Below are positions 13,090 through 26,200 of a DNA stretch of 64,000 nt, piece after piece (positions within the stretch are counted from its first letter, which is position 1; every line of letters begins with the position of its first letter). The DNA comes from Diorhabda sublineata (taxonomy: Eukaryota > Arthropoda > Insecta > Coleoptera > Chrysomelidae): the NCBI RefSeq assembly GCF_026230105.1, contig NC_079482.1, positions 1,426,001 to 1,490,000 of the forward strand. The letters are read 5' to 3'. Position numbers and translations under genes: made by a program. The notes under the pieces were generated by a model, which saw only the letters and a list, made by a program, of their open reading frames with translations, had not been told where the DNA came from and did not search any database.

Positions 13090-13994
13090 TTTTTCAATCT
13101 CACGATCTTTGATGTAAATCATTTAAATGTAGGACAAACGACGAATAAAGTTAAATTCGTTTTTCAATTACGTGCCAAACCGATTTTATGTTTTGTAAAA
13201 GTAGGGAATGTGGGAATGGAAAGGAAATCGATTCAAATTCCGTACTAAGTTGTTAATAACTGTTTTAAATATAATAATTTCTCGACAAATATATTAACGA
13301 GAATATAAGACACTTGCTAAAAGTAAAAAAACGACCGTTAATATTTCATTCGCTGGGGAAAAAGCATTTCAGCGGCACACGTGTGCAACACCGCATTATT
13401 AAAGCTGTAATTCAACATCACGGTCGACTTCTATGTCCCGGCTAATCAAATTTACGATCTCATAGTAGCGTTTTGTTAGCGACTGCGTCTCTGCTAGTCT
13501 TCCTTTCTTCATCGCGTGTATGTGTGTGTGTGAATGCGCGTTAATTCGTCTGTCGTCTAAAGCCGTATTTCTTTATTTAAACAACCATTTGCCTCTCACC
13601 TAGCTGCCGTTACTTTTTGTCTTTTTTTCTTTTCTACTTTAGTAGGCGCCGCTCGATACGCTTCTCTGGCCATTCGCTGACTTTTACTAATACTCTAATA
13701 GCGACCAAGTGCTTCCTGTTTCGACCCTTGACAGTTTTACTACTCTTCTGAGTACATATATAACGTTTTCTTTCGTCAACAATCTCGATACCAGGCTAAG
13801 TGCATATATACGTTTATTCCGAGTTAGTAAAATATGGTGGCGAGAGGGCGATCGACTAAATTTAATCTAAATGTCGACGGCCAACTACTTTGTTATACGA
13901 CTGCTTTTTTTTTATAGATTTAATCAAGTTTTACGACGCTTTTTGCTGATGTTAATTAGTTTTTCAGTGCTGCTCGCTTCATATCTGATCATCC
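13090..13994. other. Unique spacer, CpG-richer, with a short GT microsatellite
   Basis: The stretch from about 13330 to 13900 is richer in GC and CpG than the surrounding arrays and holds no repeat apart from a (TG)n run at about 13517-13532. There are no long frames. It could be conserved non-coding DNA or an untranslated exon; this is inference from composition only. Confidence 0.35.
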
Positions 13995-16900
13995 ATGAAG
14001 ATATCTTCGAAATTCTGTCGGTTAAAGTTTGTCTTTATGAATGAAACGAAATCTTCGGTTTCTTCGGCTTTGATTCCAGCCCAACTTCTTAAGCTACTTC
14101 TTTTGGTGTTACCAACTTTATATCTGCTCATTTTTGGATACAATTTTCTAAATTCTACTCGAAATTCTGTCGGTTAAAGTTTGTCTTCATGTATAAAACG
14201 AAATCTTCGGTTTCTTCGGCTTTGATTCCAGCCCAACTTCTTAAGCTACTTCTTTTGGTGTTACCAACTTTATATCTGCTCATTTTTGGATACAATTTTC
14301 TAAATTCTACTCGAAATTCTGTCGGTTAAAGTTTGTCTTCATGTATAAAACGAAATCTTCGGTTTCTTCGGCTTTGATTCCAGCCCAACTTCTTAAGCTA
14401 CTTCTTTTGGTGTTACCAACTTTATATCTGCTCATTTTTGGATACAATTTTCTAAATTCTACTCGAAATTCTGTCGGTTAAAGTTTGTCTTCATGTATAA
14501 AACGAAATCTTCGGTTTCTTCGGCTTTGATTCCAGCCCAACTTCTTAAGCTACTTCTTTTGGTGTTACCAACTTTATATCTGCTCATTTTTGGATACAAT
14601 TTTCTAAATTCTACTCGAAATTCTGTCGGTTAAAGTTTGTCTTCATGTATAAAACGAAATCTTCGGCTTCTTCGACTTTGATTCCAGCCCAACTTCTTAA
14701 GCTACTTCTTTTGGTGTTACCAACTTTATATCTGCTCATTTTTGGATACATTTTCCAAATTCTATTCGAAATTCTGTCGGTTAAAGTTTGTCTTCATGTA
14801 TAAAACGAAATCTTCGGCTTCTTCGACTTTGATTCCAGCCCAACTTCTTAAGCTACTTCTTTTGGTGTTACCAACTTTATATCTGTTCATTTTTGGATAC
14901 ATTTTCTAAATTCTATTCGAAATTCTGTCGGTTAAAGTTTGTCTTTATGAATGAAACGAAATCTTCGGCTTCTTCGACTTTGATTCCAGCCCAACTTCTT
15001 AAGCTACTTCTTTTGGTGTTACCAACTTTATATCTGCTCATTTTTGGATACAATTTTCTAAATTCTACTCGAAATTCTGTCGGTTAAAGTTTGTCTTTAT
15101 GAATGAAACGAAATCTTCGGCTTCTTCGACTTTGATTCCAGCCCAACTTCTTAAGCTACTTCTTTTGGTGTTACCAACTTTATATCTGTTCATTTTTGGA
15201 TACATTTTCTAAATTCTATTCGAAATTCTGTCGGTTAAAGTTTGTCTTTATCAATGAAACGAAATCTTCGGTTTCTTCGGCTTTGATTCCAGCCCAACTT
15301 CTTAAGCTACTTCTTTTGGTGTTACCAACTTTATATCCGCTCATTTATGGATACATTTTCTAAATTCTATTCGAAATTCTGTCGGTTAAAGTTTGTCTTT
15401 ATCAATGAAACGAAATCTTCGGTTTCTTCGGCTTTGATTCCAGCCCAACTCCTTAAGCTACTTCTTTTGGTGTTACCAACTTTATATCTGCTCATTTTTG
15501 GATACATTTTCTAAATTCTATTCGAAATTCTGTCGGTTAAAGTTTGTCTTCATGTATAAAACGAAATCTTCGGTTTGTTCCGCTTTGATTCCAGCCCAAC
15601 TTCTTAAGCTACTTCTTTTGGTGTTACCAACTTTATATCTGCTCATTTTTGGATACATTTTCTAAATTCTATTCGAAATTCTGTCGGTTAAAGTTTGTCT
15701 TTATGAATGAAACGAAATCTTCGGCTTCTTCGGCTTTGATTCCAGCCCAACTTCTTAAGCTACTTCTTTTGGTGTTACCAACTTTATATCTGCTCATTTT
15801 TGGATACAATTTTCTAAATTCTACTCGAAATTCTGTCGGTTAAAGTTTGTCTTTATCAATGAAACGAAATCTTCGGTTTCTTCGGCTTTGATTCCAGCCC
15901 AACTTCTTAAGCTACTTCTTTTGGTGTTACCAACTTTATATCCGCTCATTTATGGATACATTTTCTAAATTCTATTCGAAATTCTGTCGGTTAAAGTTTG
16001 TCTTTATCAATGAAACGAAATCTTCGGTTTCTTCGGCTTTGATTCCAGCCCAACTCCTTAAGCTACTTCTTTTGGTGTTACCAACTTTATATCTGCTCAT
16101 TTTTGGATACATTTTCTAAATTCTATTCGAAATTCTGTCGGTTAAAGTTTGTCTTCATGTATAAAACGAAATCTTCGGTTTGTTCCGCTTTGATTCCAGC
16201 CCAACTTCTTAAGCTACTTCTTTTGGTGTTACCAACTTTATATCTGCTCATTTTTGGATACATTTTCTAAATTCTATTCGAAATTCTGTCGGTTAAAGTT
16301 TGTCTTTATGAATGAAACGAAATCTTCGGCTTCTTCGGCTTTGATTCCAGCCCAACTTCTTAAGCTACTTCTTTTGGTGTTACCAACTTTATATCTGCTC
16401 ATTTTTGGATACATTTTCCAAATTCTATTCGAAATTCTGTCGGTTAAAGTTTGTCTTCATGTATAAAACGAAATCTTCGGTTTCTTCGGCTTTGATTCCA
16501 GCCCAACTTCTTAAGCTACTTCTTTTGGTGTTACCAACTTTATATCCGCTCATTTATGGATACATTTTCTAAATTCTATTCGAAATTCTGTCGGTTAAAG
16601 TTTGTCTTTATCAATGAAACGAAATCTTCGGTTTCTTCGGCTTTGATTCCAGCCCAACTTCTTAAGCTACTTCTTTTGGTGTTACCAACTTTATATCTGC
16701 TCATTTTTGGATACATTTTCCAAATTCTATTCGAAATTCTGTCGGTTAAAGTTTGTCTTCATGTATAAAACGAAATCTTCGGTTTCTTCGGCTTTGATTC
16801 CAGCCCAACTTCTTAAGCTACTTCTTTTGGTGTTACCAACTTTATATCTGCTCATTTTTGGATACATTTTCCAAATTCTATTCGAAATTCTGTCGGTTAA

Positions 16901-19862
16901 AGTTTGTCTTTATCAATGAAACGAAATCTTCGGTTTCTTCGGCTTTGATTCCAGCCCAACTTCTTAAGCTACTTCTTTTGGTGTTACCAACTTTATATCT
17001 GCTCATTTTTGGATACATTTTCTAAATTCTATTCGAAATTCTGTCGGTTAAAGTTTGTCTTCATGTATAAAACGAAATCTTCGGTTTGTTCCGCTTTGAT
17101 TCCAGCCCAACTTCTTAAGCTACTTCTTTTGGTGTTACCAACTTTATATCTGCTCATTTTTGGATACATTTTCTAAATTCTATTCGAAATTCTGTCGGTT
17201 AAAGTTTGTCTTCATGTATAAAACGAAATCTTCGGTTTGTTCCGCTTTGATTCCAGCCCAACTTCTTAAGCTACTTCTTTTGGTGTTACCAACTTTATAT
17301 CTGCTCATTTTTGGATACAATTTTCTAAATTCTACTCGAAATTCTGTCGGTTAAAGTTTGTCTTCATGTATAAAACGAAATCTTCGGTTTCTTCGGCTTT
17401 GATTCCAGCCCAACTTCTTAAGCTACTTCTTTTGGTGTTACCAACTTTATATCTGCTCATTTTTGGATACAATTTTCTAAATTCTACTCGAAATTCTGTC
17501 GGTTAAAGTTTGTCTTCATGTATAAAACGAAATCTTCGGTTTCTTCGGCTTTGATTCCAGCCCAACTTCTTAAGCTACTTCTTTTGGTGTTACCAACTTT
17601 ATATCTGCTCATTTTTGGATACATTTTCCAAATTCTATTCGAAATTCTGTCGGTTAAAGTTTGTCTTTATCAATGAAACGAAATCTTCGGTTTCTTCGGC
17701 TTTGATTCCAGCCCAACTTCTTAAGCTACTTCTTTTGGTGTTACCAACTTTATATCTGCTCATTTATGGATACATTTTCTAAATTCTATTCGAAATTCTG
17801 TCGGTTAAAGTTTGTCTTTATCAATGAAACGAAATCTTCGGTTTCTTCGGCTTTGATTCCAGCCCAACTTCTTAAGCTACTTCTTTTGGTGTTACCAACT
17901 TTATATCTGCTCATTTTTGGATACATTTTCTAAATTCTATTCGAAATTCTGTCGGTTAAAGTTTGTCTTCATGTATAAAACGAAATCTTCGGTTTGTTCC
18001 GCTTTGATTCCAGCCCAACTTCTTAAGCTACTTCTTTTGGTGTTATCAACTTTATATCTGCTCATTTTTGGATACATTTTCCAAATTCTATTCGAAATTC
18101 TGTCGGTTAAAGTTTGTCTTCATGTATAAAACGAAATCTTCGGTTTCTTCGGCTTTGATTCCAGCCCAACTTCTTAAGCTACTTCTTTTGGTGTTACCAA
18201 CTTTATATCCGCTCATTTATGGATACATTTTCCAAATTCTATTCGAAATTCTGTCGGTTAAAGTTTGTCTTCATGTATAAAACGAAATCTTCGGTTTGTT
18301 CCGCTTTGATTCCAGCCCAACTTCTTAAGCTACTTCTTTTGGTGTTATCAACTTTATATCTGCTCATTTTTGGATACATTTTCCAAATTCTATTCGAAAT
18401 TCTGTCGGTTAAAGTTTGTCTTCATGTATAAAACGAAATCTTCGGTTTGTTCCGCTTTGATTCCAGCCCAACTTCTTAAGCTACTTCTTTTGGTGTTATC
18501 AACTTTATATCTGCTCATTTTTGGATACATTTTCCAAATTCTATTCGAAATTCTGTCGGTTAAAGTTTGTCTTCATGTATAAAACGAAATCTTCGGTTTC
18601 TTCGGCTTTGATTCCAGCCCAACTTCTTAAGCTACTTCTTTTGGTGTTATCAACTTTATATCTGCTCATTTTTGGATACATTTTCCAAATTCTATTCGAA
18701 ATTCTGTCGGTTAAAGTTTGTCTTCATGTATAAAACGAAATCTTCGGTTTCTTCGGCTTTGATTCCAGCCCAACTTCTTAAGCTACTTGTTTTGGTGTTA
18801 CCAACTTTATATCTGCTCATTTTTGGATACATTTTCTAAATTCTATTCGAAATTCTGTCGGTTAAAGTTTGTCTTCATGTATAAAACGAAATCTTCGGTT
18901 TCTTCGGCTTTGATTCCAGCCCAACTTCTTAAGCTACTTCTTTTGGTGTTACCAACTTTATATCTGCTCATTTATGGATACATTTTCCAAATTCTATTCG
19001 AAATTCTGTCGGTTAAAGTTTGTCTTCATGTATAAAACGAAATCTTCGGTTTCTTCGGCTTTGATTCCAGCCCAACTTCTTAAGCTACTTCTTTTGGTGT
19101 TACCAACTTTATATCTGCTCATTTTTGGATACATTTTCCAAATTCTATTCGAAATTCTGTCGGTTAAAGTTTGTCTTCATGTATAAAACGAAATCTTCGG
19201 TTTCTTCGGCTTTGATTCCAGCCCAACTTCTTAAGCTACTTCTTTTGGTGTTACCAACTTTATATCTGCTCATTTATGGATACATTTTCTAAATTCTATT
19301 CGAAATTCTGTCGGTTAAAGTTTGTCTTTATGAATGAAACGAAATCTTCGGTTTCTTCGGCTTTGATTCCAGCCCAACTTCTTAAGCTACTTCTTTTGGT
19401 GTTACCAACTTTATATCTGCTCATTTTTGGATACATTTTCCAAATTCTATTCGAAATTCTGTCGGTTAAAGTTTGTCTTCATGTATAAAACGAAATCTTC
19501 GGTTTCTTCGGCTTTGATTCCAGCCCAACTTCTTAAGCTACTTCTTTTGGTGTTACCAACTTTATATCTGCTCATTTTTGGATACATTTTCCAAATTCTA
19601 TTCGAAATTCTGTCGGTTAAAGTTTGTCTTCATGTATAAAACGAAATCTTCGGTTTCTTCGGCTTTGATTCCAGCCCAACTTCTTAAGCTACTTCTTTTG
19701 GTGTTACCAACTTTATATCTGCTCATTTTTGGATACATTTTCCAAATTCTATTCGAAATTCTGTCGGTTAAAGTTTGTCTTCATGTATAAAACGAAATCT
19801 TCGGTTTCTTCGGCTTTGATTCCAGCCCAACTTCTTAAGCTACTTCTTTTGGTATTACTAGC
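13995..19862. repeat. 151/152-bp satellite array, about 39 copies
   Basis: Units share gaaattctgtcggttaaagt, gattccagcccaacttctta and tatctgctcatttttggata. Most units are 151 bp. Units with an extra A (gatacAattttc versus gatacattttc) are 152 bp and cluster at 14.0-14.6 kb and around 17.3 kb. Variants such as tttgttccgc versus tttcttcggc, and tatccgctcatttAtgg, mark subfamilies. A four-unit block with aactCcttaag recurs about 605 bp apart (15450 and 16055). Repeated 64-82 codon frames with a hydrophobic run (LLKLLLLVLPTLYLLIFGY) span about 1.3 units; because 151 is not a multiple of three they cannot be read through the array. I treat them as artefacts. Confidence 0.95.
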
Positions 19863-21149
19863 TTAACATCTGCTGGTTCTTTAATAAATCTTTCAATTTC
19901 TATCTCCAGTCCAGACTTGGTTTGAATATGTCTTCAAGATATGAAGCATTTGTCGATATTACAATTTATTAACATCGAAAATAACAGTTTTCTTTGCTGT
20001 TCATATCAAAATAAACAAAAAAATAGTAGATCTGAATAATAATTTTGGTAAATATTGTATGGCAAGTCACGAATACAATAAAATTTCTAAATACTTTTTA
20101 TATTATGTTAGCAAATAGTAATCAACAGTCACTATCAATTACTTTATACCCGATTTGGTATTCCGTTTCGACTCGAGACAACTTTTTGAAGCAAAGGCCG
20201 TTTCTGTCGAACACGACCCGACGAGAATTGGATACAGATGCCCTTATTACCGGTCCAAAGTTAATTCATGCCACATCAAGACCGGCTCCTAACACAGCTA
20301 CTATGTGACATGCCAATCCATCAATCAAAGTATAAAGCACGCCGCTTTTTAGTCCAGTCAATACAGAAATTATCAAAATATGAAATTGTACATTGCATGT
20401 AAGGCAATCATGGTTTTTTCATCGCCATCTACACCAAAAATACATTCCAGATAACTTAAAGATTAAACTCTTGGAGAAGACGACGAAGATACTGTTCCTC
20501 CAATCATTTTTTTTGTCTTCTTTTATAGTTAATACGTTCTTAGTCTATTTTGACGATTTTTATTCGACATTTTCTTTTCTTTCCTCAATTACTACCCATT
20601 TGCTTCATAGATATGGCAAAGACAGTGAATTTACGATTCAACGAAGATAACGACGATGATAACACCACAAACGAAAATAGCGATGAGAAGTTTGTCGATA
20701 CAACTGAAGACAATGAGATTGGAACAAAGAAAAATACTGGGCGGTAAAAAGGAGGAACAAATAATGGAATGAAGAATCAATTTGGAGAAACAGAACTAAG
20801 CGAAAAAGAATGATGGACATATAACAAGGAGGATCAAGATAGATGGACTTGAAAAGCCTGCGTGAAGATTGTGGTGCCATCTACAGTTGATTAATAACCC
20901 AGGAATGCCAGGAAAAAGGAGACAAGAAAGATTTTGAGCAAAATATAGACAAATTCTCAAAAAAGAAGGAAACGTGATGATTTGAAGGGAATATTTTGGC
21001 GCGAGATTTGAATTTTCATGAGGTAAACAGTAAGATTAACACCCCTATACCTTGGAGGGTGAAAAATATATAGATTATAAATTTCTTAGAGATTTATTAT
21101 TACTTAGACCTTTAGGTATCTCCTGTTTTAAAATTAGTTGTTTTTGATA
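19863..21149. other. Unique spacer; only weak open frames
   Basis: A plus-strand frame of 87 codons at 20045-20308 and an acidic frame of 65 codons at 20550-20747 (containing NEDNDDDNTTNENSDEKF) are the only frames worth noting. Neither matches a family I recognise and neither has convincing splice sites. The second could be a low-complexity exon or chance. No RNA gene was seen. Confidence 0.3.
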
Positions 21150-21560
21150 ATTTTGGGAAGATAAAATTTGGCGTTTCGACTTTTCTTTGAGTCTTTATCA
21201 AACTATGATATTGACACTGATAATTTGCGTATTTATATCAATTAATCAATCACCCACATCATGAATATCAAAATAAGAATAAAATCGAAACAGAAAATGT
21301 TCTAATAAGAAGAATTAATCTCAAATAGGAAGCAGTACCAAATCAATCGAATCATCTGCAGTTTTATTAGTATTTAAAAAAAGAATTTTCGAATCTTTTT
21401 AATTGAATTTGTTATATTTTTTGATATTTCATTTTTTATTAACGCAGTTTTATTTTTTCTATCGTATTGATGACTTTTTAGTCTATTTTCTGAATATTGA
21501 GTTGTCTGTCCTATGTAGATAGTACCAGGCACTTGATACATAATATTATATGATTATATC
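21150..21560 (-). pseudogene. Penelope-like element remnant (GIY-YIG domain and tail)
   Basis: On the minus strand, a frame near 21560-21385 contains NIMYQVPGTIYIGQT, then SENRLKSHQYD and NKTAL. This fits the start of the GIY-YIG endonuclease that follows the reverse transcriptase in Penelope-like retroelements, with the YIG triad and the R-x3-H spacing kept but the expected cysteine pair missing. The frame ends at a stop about 50 codons later. Downstream at 21204-21168 the minus strand reads tttgataaagactcaaag then aaaagtcgaaacgccaaa, similar to the conserved tail of insect Penelope-like elements. The reverse transcriptase is absent, so this is a 3' fragment. Family-level assignment is fairly good; the exact clade is not known. 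Confidence 0.55.
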
Positions 21561-21609
21561 TTTTGGTTTTTGGTGTTTTTGATTTTAATTTAGTGAAATA
21601 TTTGGATAA

Positions 21610-22800
21610 CGTATTACGTAAAAAATTTTATTCAAGATCAAAAGTCAAAAAAATGGTTTTTTCGGGATTATCAGCAAAACGGTGGGTTTTATCAAAAAAA
21701 TACTCCGAATAAAAATTGTAGATCATAAAATTATCTACAAAAAACGTATCAATACTTTTTTTCCTACGATCCACCGTTTCTGAGATATAATGATTCAAAA
21801 AGTTGTAAAAGTTTTCGTATTTAATGGTTTTACCAATTTCAGCAATAAATTTTTCTTACAATATAAAAATTAACCGAAACTTGTTGTTAGTATATGTAAG
21901 AAATTTCTGTTGACTGGTTGGAACTATCATAAGTTCATCAAATAAATTATCAATTGACGAAATTATAGCCATTAAATACGACAGTAACATTTCAACTTTT
22001 ACAATTTTTTGAATCGTTATATCTCAGAAACGGTGACTCGTAAGAAAAAAAGTATTGATACGTTTTTTGTAGATAATTTTATGATCTACAATTTTTGTCT
22101 CAAGTATTTTTTGATAAAACTTCCCGTTGTGCTGATAATCGCGAAAAATTCATTTTTTCCATACACGTAACATTCAAATTTCATTTTCAATTGTGTATTA
22201 AATAATTTTAATAATTTTCAGTTTGATAGGAGTTTACGTAGCATATTTTTTGGTCTAATTTGACCGGACTATTAATGTAAAAGTTAAAAATAATTCTTGT
22301 TTCATATAATATTTGGTGGTTGAACAAATCTAAATCATTTCGATAATTATTCTTCAACTTGTTATGACCACCAACAAAATCAGTTTTTCTTCGTTCTCGT
22401 AGATTTTGTTGCGAGTAGAAATTTCTGTTGACTGGTTGGAACTATCATAAGTTCATCAAATAAATTATCAATTGACGAAGATGTTACAGCAATTAAATAC
22501 GACGACGAATATATCTGAAACATTTACAACTTTTTGAATCATTATATCTCAGAAACGGTGACTCATACGAAAAAAAGTATTGACACGTTTTTTGTAGATA
22601 ATTTTATGATCTACAATTTTTGTCTCAAGTATTTTTTTGATAAAACGTCCCGTTTTGCCGATAATCGCGAAAACATCATTTTTTCGACCTTTGACCTTGA
22701 ATAAAATGTGTTCCACACTCGGAAATGATGAGGAACAATCAATTTCAATTGTATTTTACTGATTTTCAACTTGATCGGAAATTCGACCGGACTATATCTG
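21610..22800. repeat. Palindromic dispersed element, two direct copies plus an inverted arm
   Basis: A unit of about 380-390 bp occurs twice in direct orientation (about 21896-22276 and 22416-22800). Both start with aaatttctgttgactggttg and end near GACCGGACTAT. A third, inverted copy of the central ~200 bp lies at about 21618-21845, giving an imperfect palindrome with a spacer of about 115 bp. Each copy has TATATCTCAGAAACGG and, 49 nt further on, the hairpin TGTAGAT-9 nt-ATCTACA (22068-22090 and 22593-22615). The reverse-complement end ATAGTCCGGTCAAATT looks like a transposon terminus. This may be a foldback-type or MITE-like element. It encodes no protein. Confidence 0.75.
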
Positions 22801-23270
22801 TAATTATATCTGTCTACTTGTGAATCGACGACCGTTACAAGTAACCGATTTATACGCCGCGCCTTGAAAACCATTTTGATACCAATGACGAGCTTTCCTT
22901 TTTTAGAACCTCGATCTCTTCTTAATGCTATAACTATCAAATACCAAGACGTATATATAATACGTCTCGTAATTGCTCCATCTGGAACAACTACATACGA
23001 TTAGCCATTACTTTTTATTATTTGGTTTTGAAACTTGGCAAAAATGTTGTTCGAATTGTTTTTTTTTCTCTAGTAATATATATTGAAGTCTTTATGTCTT
23101 TCTACTATTTGTTCGAGACACCAATAAGTCACTCACCAGAAAACACGAAGTATTTGAAACAAATTCAGTTAAACCTGAAACACCACCATAACCAAAAACT
23201 AAAATAAAAACAAACCAAGTTTGAAAAAAAATATGAAAACCGTAAATGCGTCGAGATATCTCGAGATAAG
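22801..23270. other. Unique spacer ending in overlapping palindromes
   Basis: There is no gene-like frame. Just before the 60-bp array, two perfect 12-bp palindromes overlap: CGAGATATCTCG (23252-23263) and TATCTCGAGATA (23257-23268). Confidence 0.5.
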
Positions 23271-26200
23271 CTGAATGCGAGAATGTAACGGCGGCTGTAC
23301 ACTCCCTGCGAGAAACTTCGAGACATTCCGAGACATGCGAGAATGTAATGGCGGCTGTACACTCTCTACGAGAAACTTCGAGACATTCCGAGACATGCGA
23401 GAATGTAATGGCGGCTGTACACTCCCTGCGAGAAACTTCGAGACATTCCGAGACATGCAAGAACGTAATGGCGGCTGTACACTCTCTACGAGAAGCTTCG
23501 AGACATTCCGAGACATGCGAGAACGTAATGGCGGCTGTCCACTCTCTCCGAGAAACTTCGAGACATTCCGAGACATGCGAGAATGTAATGGCGGCTGTAC
23601 ACTCTCTACGAGAAACTTCGAGACATTCCGAGACATGCGAGAATGTAATGGCGGCTGTACACTCCCTGCGAGAAACTTCGAGACATTCCGAGACATGCAA
23701 GAACGTAATGGCGGCTGTACACTCTCTACGAGAAGCTTCGAGACATTCCGAGACATGCGAGAACGTAATGGCGGCTGTCCACTCTCTCCGAGAAACTTCG
23801 AGACATTCCGAGACATGCGAGAATGTAATGGCGGCTGTACACTCTCTACGAGAAACTTCGAGACATTCCGAGACATGCGAGAATGTAATGGCGGCTGTAC
23901 ACTCCCTGCGAGAAACTTCGAGACATTCCGAGACATGCAAGAACGTAATGGCGGCTGTACACTCTCTACGAGAAGCTTCGAGACATTCCGAGACATGCGA
24001 GAACGTAATGGCGGCTGTCCACTCTCTCCGAGAAACTTCGAGACATTCCGAGACATGCGAGAATGTAATGGCGGCTGTACACTCCCTGCGAGAAACTTCG
24101 AGACATTTCGAGACATGCGAGAATGTAATGGCGGCTGTACACTCTCTACGAGAAACTTCGAGACATTCCGAGACATGCAAGAATGTAATGGCGGCTGTAC
24201 ACTCTCTACGAGAAACTTCGAGACATTCCGAGACATGCGAGAATGTAATGGCGGCTGTACACTCCCTGCGAGAAACTTCGAGACATTCCGAGACATGCAA
24301 GAACGTAATGGCGGCTGTACACTCTCTACGAGAAGCTTCGAGACATTCCGAGACATGCGAGAACGTAATGGCGACTGTCCACTCTCTCCGAGAAACTTCG
24401 AGACATTCCGAGACATGCGAGAATGTAATGGCGGCTGTACACTCTCTACGAGAAACTTCGAGACATTCCGAGACATGCGAGAATGTAATGGCGGCTGTAC
24501 ACTCCCTGCGAGAAACTTCGAGACATTCCGAGACATGCAAGAACGTAATGGCGGCTGTACACTCTCTACGAGAAGCTTCGAGACATTCCGAGACATGCGA
24601 GAACGTAATGGCGGCTGTCCACTCTCTCCGAGAAACTTCGAGACATTCCGAGACATGCGAGAATGTAATGGCGGCTGTACACTCCCTGCGAGAAACTTCG
24701 AGACATTTCGAGACATGCGAGAATGTAATGGCGGCTGTACACTCCCTGCGAGAAACTTCGAGACATTTCGAGACATGCGAGAATGTAATGGCGGCTGTAC
24801 ACTCCCTGCGAGAAACTTCGAGACATTCCGAGATATGCGAGAACGTAATGGCGGCTGTCCACTCTCTCCGAGAAACTTCGAGACATTCCGAGACATGCGA
24901 GAATGTAATGGCGGCTGTACACTCCCTGCAAGAAACTTCGAGACATTCCGAGACATGCAAGAACGTAATGGCGGCTGTACACTCTCTACGAGAAGCTTCG
25001 AGACATTCCGAGACATGCGAGAACGTAATGGCGACTGTCCACTCTCTCCGAGAAACTTCGAGACATTCCGAGACATGCGAGAATGTAATGGCGGCTGTAC
25101 ACTCTCTCCGAGAAACTTCGAGACATTCCGAGACATGCGAGAATGTAATGGCGGCTGTACACTCCCTGCGAGAAACTTCGAGACATTCCGAGACATGCGA
25201 GAATGTAATGGCGGCTGTACACTCCCTGCGAGAAACTTCGAGACATTCCGAGACATGCGAGAATGTAATGGCGGCTGTACACTCTCTACGAGAAACTTCG
25301 AGACATTCCGAGACATGCGAGAATGTAATGGCGGCTGTACACTCTCTACGAGAAGCTTCGAGACATTCCGAGACATGCGAGAACGTAATGGCGACTGTCC
25401 ACTCTCTCCGAGAAACTTCGAGACATTCCGAGACATGCGAGAATGTAATGGCGGCTGTACACTCTCTCCGAGAAACTTCGAGACATTCCGAGACATGCGA
25501 GAATGTAATGGCGGCTGTACACTCCCTGCGAGAAACTTCGAGACATTCCGAGACATGCGAGAATGTAATGGCGGCTGTACACTCCCTGCGAGAAACTTCG
25601 AGACATTTCGAGACATGCGAGAATGTAATGGCGGCTGTACACTCCCTGCGAGAAACTTCGAGACATTCCGAGATATGCGAGAACGTAATGGCGGCTGTCC
25701 ACTCTCTCCGAGAAACTTCGAGACATTCCGAGACATGCGAGAATGTAATGGCGGCTGTACACTCCCTGCGAGAAACTTCGAGACATTCCGAGACATGCAA
25801 GAACGTAATGGCGGCTGTACACTCTCTACGAGAAGCTTCGAGACATTCCGAGACATGCGAGAACGTAATGGCGACTGTCCACTCTCTCCGAGAAACTTCG
25901 AGACATTCCGAGACATGCGAGAATGTAATGGCGGCTGTACACTCTCTCCGAGAAACTTCGAGACATTCCGAGACATGCGAGAATGTAATGGCGGCTGTAC
26001 ACTCCCTGCGAGAAACTTCGAGACATTCCGAGACATGCGAGAATGTAATGGCGGCTGTACACTCCCTGCGAGAAACTTCGAGACATTCCGAGACATGCGA
26101 GAATGTAATGGCGGCTGTACACTCTCTACGAGAAACTTCGAGACATTCCGAGACATGCGAGAATGTAATGGCGGCTGTACACTCTCTACGAGAAGCTTCG

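Noticed and set aside
13995..19790. A family of 64-82 residue membrane-like peptides in the 151-bp array
   Set aside because: Each frame crosses from one unit to the next in a different frame because 151 is not a multiple of three. The hydrophobic run reflects T-rich repeat DNA.
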